From NCBI GenBank assembly GCA_002270565.1, contig NQMI01000219.1:1-49405 (forward strand): 49,405 nucleotides of DNA. The letters are read 5' to 3'. This document shows positions 44,891 through 49,405 of the stretch, in pieces; the stretch's first letter is position 1, and every line of letters begins with the position of its first letter. Below the pieces are notes generated by a model that ran no database searches, had not been told where the DNA came from, and was given only the letters and a program-made list of their open reading frames with translations. Both the position numbers and the translations under genes were made by a program. Origin of the DNA: Stenocarpella maydis (lineage: Eukaryota > Ascomycota > Sordariomycetes > Diaporthales > Diaporthaceae).

Positions 44891-44922
44891 GGTTTTTTTT
44901 TTTTTTTAAAAAAAAAAAAACC
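44891..44922. repeat. Poly-T/poly-A perfect inverted repeat
   Basis: GG, 15 T, 13 A, then CC: a near-perfect palindrome able to form a hairpin of ~15 bp with almost no loop. Confidence 0.85.
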
Positions 44923-45329
44923 CCCCATTTAATAGTATAGCAGGTCAAGTTCCATTCATGGACCATTCTAGATGAATAGCAAACTAAGCTGAAAAAAAGA
45001 TTAGAATCTCCAATCTGACTTATTAGACATTCCTAGTAGTATTATAGTAGACATAGAGCCGTTCCGTCATGCCAAACACTCAACGACATGCTTGTCCAAA
45101 ACCTTGGACACAGGAGGCTCTATAGAAGGGTCCGGGTCAAGAGATGAGGATCCTCATAACACAGGTATAGGAATTAAATGGCATTTATTCTATCTCTAGC
45201 TGCCCCGAAAGCACACCATGCGGCGCGCAATTGATTAAAGAAGAAGAATTGCTTCGTAGCCCAGGATTCTAAATTTGGACACTTGAAACAGAAAGCACCC
45301 ATGACCCACCACCCGTCCAATTCTCGCAT

Positions 45330-45887
45330 CTAGAACCCACCATTGGGGTTTGGGTTGGGAATGACAGCGCCTCCTTGGATAACAGGGGGGATAACAGAAG
45401 TACCCGTGCCGGCGGCCAAGGCCTTGTGGGCAGCCAGGGTGTTGGGCGAGTCAAAGTTCTGGTTGATCACACCCGTCATGCCATTTTGGCAGTGGTTGCC
45501 CGTGGTCTGGGCACAGTAGTACCAGATGGGGTTCTTGTCCTTGACGATGATCTGGAAGACATTTGGGGCCTGCACGGCGTCGCCCGTGGGCTGGAAGCCG
45601 CTGAAGAAGGGCACGGCGAGGGAGGCGTCGGGGCGGCAGGGCTGCCCGAAGGATGACTGTGCGACGGAGTGGTTCTTGGGGAGGAAGTGCCACTCGACGA
45701 CATCTCCGATCTCTGCGACCACGTTTTCTGGGTCAAAGAGGAGGGCGCCGCCACGGCCGGCGACAACGGAGTGGGTGACGCCCGTGAGAGTGGTTGTCTT
45801 GTCGGGGTTCGAGGTTGTGGTAGCGGTTGGCAGAGCAATGACGGCAGCCGCAACGGCAAGAGTGGTGACCAGGGTTTGAGAGAGCAT
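45330..45887 (-). CDS. Secreted cupredoxin-domain protein
   Basis: An intronless gene for 185 residues. A signal peptide (MLSQTLVTTLAVAAAVIA) is followed by a single plastocyanin-like domain, residues ~36-146. The fungal extracellular form is shown by VGDVVEWHFLPKNHSVAQSS, PFFSGFQPT, FQIIVKDKNPIWYYC and NHCQNGMTGVIN. Likely type-1 copper ligands are H73, C125, H132 and M137; C84 and C133 could form a disulfide. A short Pro/Asn/Gly-rich tail follows with no GPI signal. Such proteins are abundant in fungal secretomes and may bind copper or transfer electrons, but their role is poorly defined. The start was chosen because it begins the signal peptide. Confidence 0.9.
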   Translation of the reverse strand: MLSQTLVTTLAVAAAVIALPTATTTSNPDKTTTLTGVTHSVVAGRGGALLFDPENVVAEIGDVVEWHFLPKNHSVAQSSFGQPCRPDASLAVPFFSGFQPTGDAVQAPNVFQIIVKDKNPIWYYCAQTTGNHCQNGMTGVINQNFDSPNTLAAHKALAAGTGTSVIPPVIQGGAVIPNPNPNGGF

Positions 45888-47756
45888 CTTGGCGTGGTGA
45901 GTTTGGTATTTGGAGTGTCCTTGTTTGAGATGATGGGATATCAAATGGGAAGACAGAGGCTGATGCTTTAAGGCTGGGACTGAAGTGTTTGTGATGATGG
46001 TGATGATGTCCGAAAACTCACCTGTACACGGGCACATCGTCCTCTCTTATAATATTTACAGCTTACCCGTAATCGTATAAACAAGACACAACAATCACCC
46101 AACATCACAGCGCAGCCATGGCCTCCGCATCCCGTGGCCGTACGGATACTGAGGTTTCCGGTCCGCAGCATCGTAGGGCTGAGAGGGAGCGGCGTGATTA
46201 CAGCCGCTGCGCCTCACCTGTCATCCCAAAAGGCCCGTAGCTAAAGACTATTTCTGGGATGAACGCTAGCCTTTCCCATCTCTGCACGCCTCCTAGCGCC
46301 TTAAGCGCGGCCGCTGCTGAGCCGTTTTAGTGCGTCGGCAATCATGTTTCCGGACTGTGCTTCAGGCGCAGACGCGCAGGCGCGATCTCTTGGCCCGTTG
46401 TCTCCATGTAAGCAGGCTGCGCTGCTTACTTGTGCACGTTGCAGGGGGCCGCAAGGCCACGAGGGCAATTTCCTTGGATAAGCAGAATTCATGCGCGGGT
46501 GAAGCTTTATGACTTCTGTCATAGGGCGCAAGTCACCAGATCAGACCAGGGCGAGAGCGCCAGCTTCAGGAACCGCAGCTCAAACCAGAGTCCCGGACAC
46601 TGGCACAGCTACTGGCTCCCAAGTACGTAATTTAGTTTGCTGAGAACCAGTTGGTACTTTGTTCGACCTGCATTCGAGTTCTGTGGGAGAGGCTTCCACG
46701 AGGTGGCGACAAACCCACGGCGACGTAGCCAACCTCGACGTCGAAAATGGCTGTTGCTGTGGAACGATTCGTTGTCAACTGACTATTTAACTTACGAGCG
46801 TCACGCGCTCCTTTTTTTCTTTAGCGTCCTCGCCGTGTATTGGACGCAATTCATGGATGTCTTGCCACCTCAGTTGAAGCCATGCCCGCTTTCTCTCCCT
46901 TTACAGCCCCCTGTTCTTATACCCTACCTAGTTTTCCTGGTGGCAAACACTCCCCATGTCATCCGACACTGAAGCCTGTTACCTTGGTCAACTCTGGGAA
47001 CTCGTAAGTCTCCGTGGATATGACTGTCCAGCAGATGAAGAACTTCGTCTTCAAGAACCCAAGGAGACATACAAAAAGGGCATCACACGCGAAATCTGGA
47101 GCTAGAGGCTTCTGCGGCATGCAGGCATGCAAGCAGCAACAGCTAAAACATTATGATAAACCCAAAGAGACTCCTATTAATATAATAGGAATGCCACCTG
47201 TATTATTCCAAGTAGCCTTGTAGATAGTAGAGGTCTAAATAATTATATTTATCTAAATTGAAACTTTAGAGTTATGCATTCAGTTAGCTTTAGACTAAGC
47301 TTAAGCTCTGAGGCAGAGCGCAGTATTTGTTGAAAGCCGAGGCAGCCGAAGCGGAACAGCTCTCTGCTGAGAAGGACAGCATCCTTATTTGCAGGGTGTT
47401 GCGTCTGGGGGTTTGACTTGTTTGTAGTATTCAAAGACCCGATGGATTCTTCTAGTACCAAATACCAAGTTCAACCTAAAGACAGCACCTGACCATAACA
47501 TACCAGAAGGAAATATTACAACAACTAGGCTTATGATTAATAACATATATAGTCAGATAACGTGGGTGGCCCACATTCGGCCCCCCCCCTGTTCCGGCCC
47601 TCCCCGCATACGCGTGTGTAATGATCACACCAAACCTTTATAGGGTTTAGTAGGTAACCTGTAGGGTTTATGTTAACAGAGCGGCGCAGAGGCGGCACGT
47701 AACTAAGTTGCAGTATATGAAGACACTATTTACAAAGAGGGTATAATCAGAAGCTA
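45888..47756. other. Intergenic, no supported gene
   Basis: The first ~150 bases are the promoter of the cupredoxin gene. Beyond that only short, unconvincing open frames occur. Composition is mixed until about 47.2 kb and then becomes AT-richer. A run of C9 lies near 47581. Confidence 0.45.
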
Positions 47757-47990
47757 TGTGTTATGGACCAACACACATTGGCGGCTGACTACCGCAGAAG
47801 ACAACCCCGCAGGTCGGGAAGTGGCCCCTAAAAGGAGCGCCCCGCCTGATCCAATCAGTAACGCCACCTTATCAGGGTTAGGGTCAGGAACCCACCACAA
47901 TCAATAAGATCATTATCAATTCCATCAAGCAACACTTAATCAATAGGATTACCATTAATACTATTAATAACGAATAAAGAGTCAGAACAT
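47757..47990 (+). mobile_element. Possible LTR-like sequence at the edge of the AT-rich island
   Basis: The segment starts TGTGTTATGGACC, like the TGTTA start of many fungal LTRs, and contains a GC-rich block (GGCGGCTGACTACC) followed by CAATCAATAAG-type short A-rich words. No second copy and no coding domain are in the window, so this is a weak call based on texture and its position next to AT-rich, apparently mutated DNA. Confidence 0.25.
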
Positions 47991-49405
47991 ATAAGGATAT
48001 AGTTATTACTATATTAAGTAGCTTTTATAGAATAGACTCTTTAGTTATTAATCTAAGTATTCAATCCTAATGTTAAATAGCCTTACAGCTNTTAAATTTT
48101 AACATTAAATTAAAGATTCTTAAATGTTTCATTTAATACTATATTTAATAAATACGTATTTTAGTTAAATAATTCTCATATTTTTTAATATATAATAATT
48201 TCAACTATACAATTATATTATATTTTAGTATAATATAATATAATTAATATTAAATATCTTAGCTATTATGGTTTATTTATAATTCTTTTATTAGGTTTTA
48301 TTTCGTTTCTAAAAGGCTTTAATATTTTTGAAAAAAGTAATTTATTATCTTGAATTTTAAATATTTAGTATTATTATTTTGAAGTTTAATATAGTAAACA
48401 CTTAAATAACTAAATAAATATTAAAGTACTATAAAATCTAAAATATAAGAAAAGTAACTCCTTTTAGGTATAAGGATTACTAAAAGTCTTAATTATTCCC
48501 TTAAAACTATATTATGTTTAATTATACCTTATTATTAGCTAAACTATATATCAATCTCTTATTATTCTATTTTTTAATAAATATTTTTTAACAAGTTTTA
48601 GACTATATTTTCTAACCTATTGAATATATGATTCAATCTTAAATCTAATTACTAAATTCTTAATTTACTTAATAATGTCTTTATAGCTTTCTAAATTAAT
48701 AACTGAAATATTTAGTTTAGCTAATAAATACTATTTACCTCCTATATTATAGTTCTTATTTTAACTTATACTTAGTTATTATATTTGATATTTATATATA
48801 TTTTGCTACTATTTATAATTCCTTCATTAGCTTTATGTACTTAGATTTCAATACTATTTAAAATAAGCAAGTATAGTTATTATAGCTTAAGTATAGTTTA
48901 TTTTAACTTAGATTAGCTATATAGAGTTAATTAAATTGACTAGTCTTGTAAGCTAAGAAGGCTGAATAATCATACTATTAATATTAAATGCTAAATACCG
49001 TTTTTAAAGTAGTTATAATTAAGAAGGATTATAATAGCTATTTGATTAAGGTACAAACAAATTATAGTAGCAATATAAAAGATTATAGTATTTTTATATT
49101 ACTATTTTCACGCAATTTGCTTTAAGTTAAATAATGTATTTCTTTATATATATGTTCTAATAGTATTAAACTAAACTAAGATAACTTTAAAGTAAGTATA
49201 ATAAACTTAATATAATGAACTTAATGTAATAAACTTAATATAATAAACTTAATGTAATAAACTTAATATAATAAACTTAATGTAATAAACTTAATATAAT
49301 AAATTGAATCTAATAAACTTAATATAATAAACCTAATATAATAAACTTAACGCTATAGTCTAAGGTATTTGAAAAAGCCTTAATTTATATAATAAATTCA
49401 TTTAT
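47890..49405. other. Extremely AT-rich island, RIP-like
   Basis: Composition changes within a few hundred bases from ~50% GC to a sequence made almost only of A and T, dense in TA, TTA and AAT words and without open frames. In Pezizomycotina this is the usual look of repeats hit by repeat-induced point mutation (C to T). One ambiguous base (N) is at 48091. The island runs to the end of the window. Confidence 0.75.
49198..49351 (+). repeat. 14-bp minisatellite, 11 units
   Basis: Eleven tandem units of (A/G/C)TAATAAACTTAAT. Several differ only at the first base: units 3-8 alternate G and A there, giving a 28-bp higher-order period. Units 2, 8, 9 and 10 carry further single changes. Confidence 0.9.

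Larger units (their letters stand above)
44012..45329. other. Repeat-bearing intergenic region
   Basis: The right two thirds differ in texture from nearby DNA. They hold three copies of a CATA(TA)CCTAAAGGAGGG-type motif (44666-44769), many AGGG/CCCT runs, and a GG-T15-A13-CC palindrome at 44891-44922. No coding frame is supported. It may be a relic of a mobile or foreign segment. Confidence 0.45.

Noticed and set aside
46637..46972. 111-codon plus-strand frame with hydrophobic stretches
   Set aside because: No start context, homology or intron support; amino-acid pattern looks random.
47871..47892. TTAGGG words suggesting a telomere
   Set aside because: Only isolated copies occur, here and near 44825; there is no tandem array.
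1..49405. CRISPR arrays, operons or phage-defence genes
   Set aside because: The DNA is eukaryotic with spliced genes; no direct-repeat/spacer array or bacterial defence protein was seen.

Overview
The window is nuclear DNA of a filamentous ascomycete (Pezizomycotina, most likely Sordariomycetes). Genes are split by short GT-AG introns of mostly 50-100 bases. Coding sequence is GC-rich. The proteins match filamentous-fungal families: a GH72 glucanosyltransferase, a CE5 esterase, a secreted cupredoxin, an AsaB-type oxidoreductase, and fungal forms of Sof1, Rpn6, Sds3, LSm1, Mob1 and ATP synthase OSCP. Nothing bacterial, and no CRISPR array or operon, is seen. All functions come from reading translated exons by eye; no database was searched.

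Layout. 0-10 kb: a DHA1 drug/polyamine-type MFS exporter (-), a sparse 3.4 kb stretch with a metallo-beta-lactamase-fold remnant, a myo-inositol-type sugar transporter (-), and an RGS protein with membrane segments (-). 10-20 kb: a 3.8 kb gene-free stretch, a GPI-type GH72 enzyme (+), and a pseudokinase-like gene (-) carrying one apparent frameshift. 20-36 kb: a membrane-anchored SDR (-), SOF1 (-), RPN6 (+), a 1.6 kb-codon intronless AT-hook protein (-), an AsaB/GA4-desaturase-family oxidoreductase (+), an Sds3-like histone deacetylase complex subunit (-) and LSM1 (+). 36-46 kb: a decayed secreted six-hairpin glycosidase-like gene (-), MOB1 (+), ATP synthase OSCP (-), a CE5 cutinase/acetylxylan esterase (+) and a secreted cupredoxin (-). 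46-49.4 kb: no genes; composition turns sharply AT-rich after about 47.9 kb, with a retroelement-end-like sequence at the boundary and a 14-bp minisatellite at the far end. This looks like a RIP-type repeat island.

How the genes relate. They do not form one pathway. The centre (22-42 kb) is a run of housekeeping genes for ribosome biogenesis, proteasome, chromatin, mRNA decay, mitotic exit and respiration, in convergent or divergent pairs. The flanks carry surface, secretion and transport genes, plus decaying genes. No biosynthetic cluster is visible: the single AsaB-like oxidoreductase has no synthase or dedicated transporter next to it.

The items most worth a second look are the pseudokinase family member (GFS in place of DFG, HRD Asp replaced by Asn), the AT-hook protein with three ~46-residue internal repeats and an unnamed conserved-looking C-terminal block, the multiply broken glycosidase gene, and the AT-rich island with its alternating minisatellite. 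I did not find convincing evidence of an undescribed multi-gene system.
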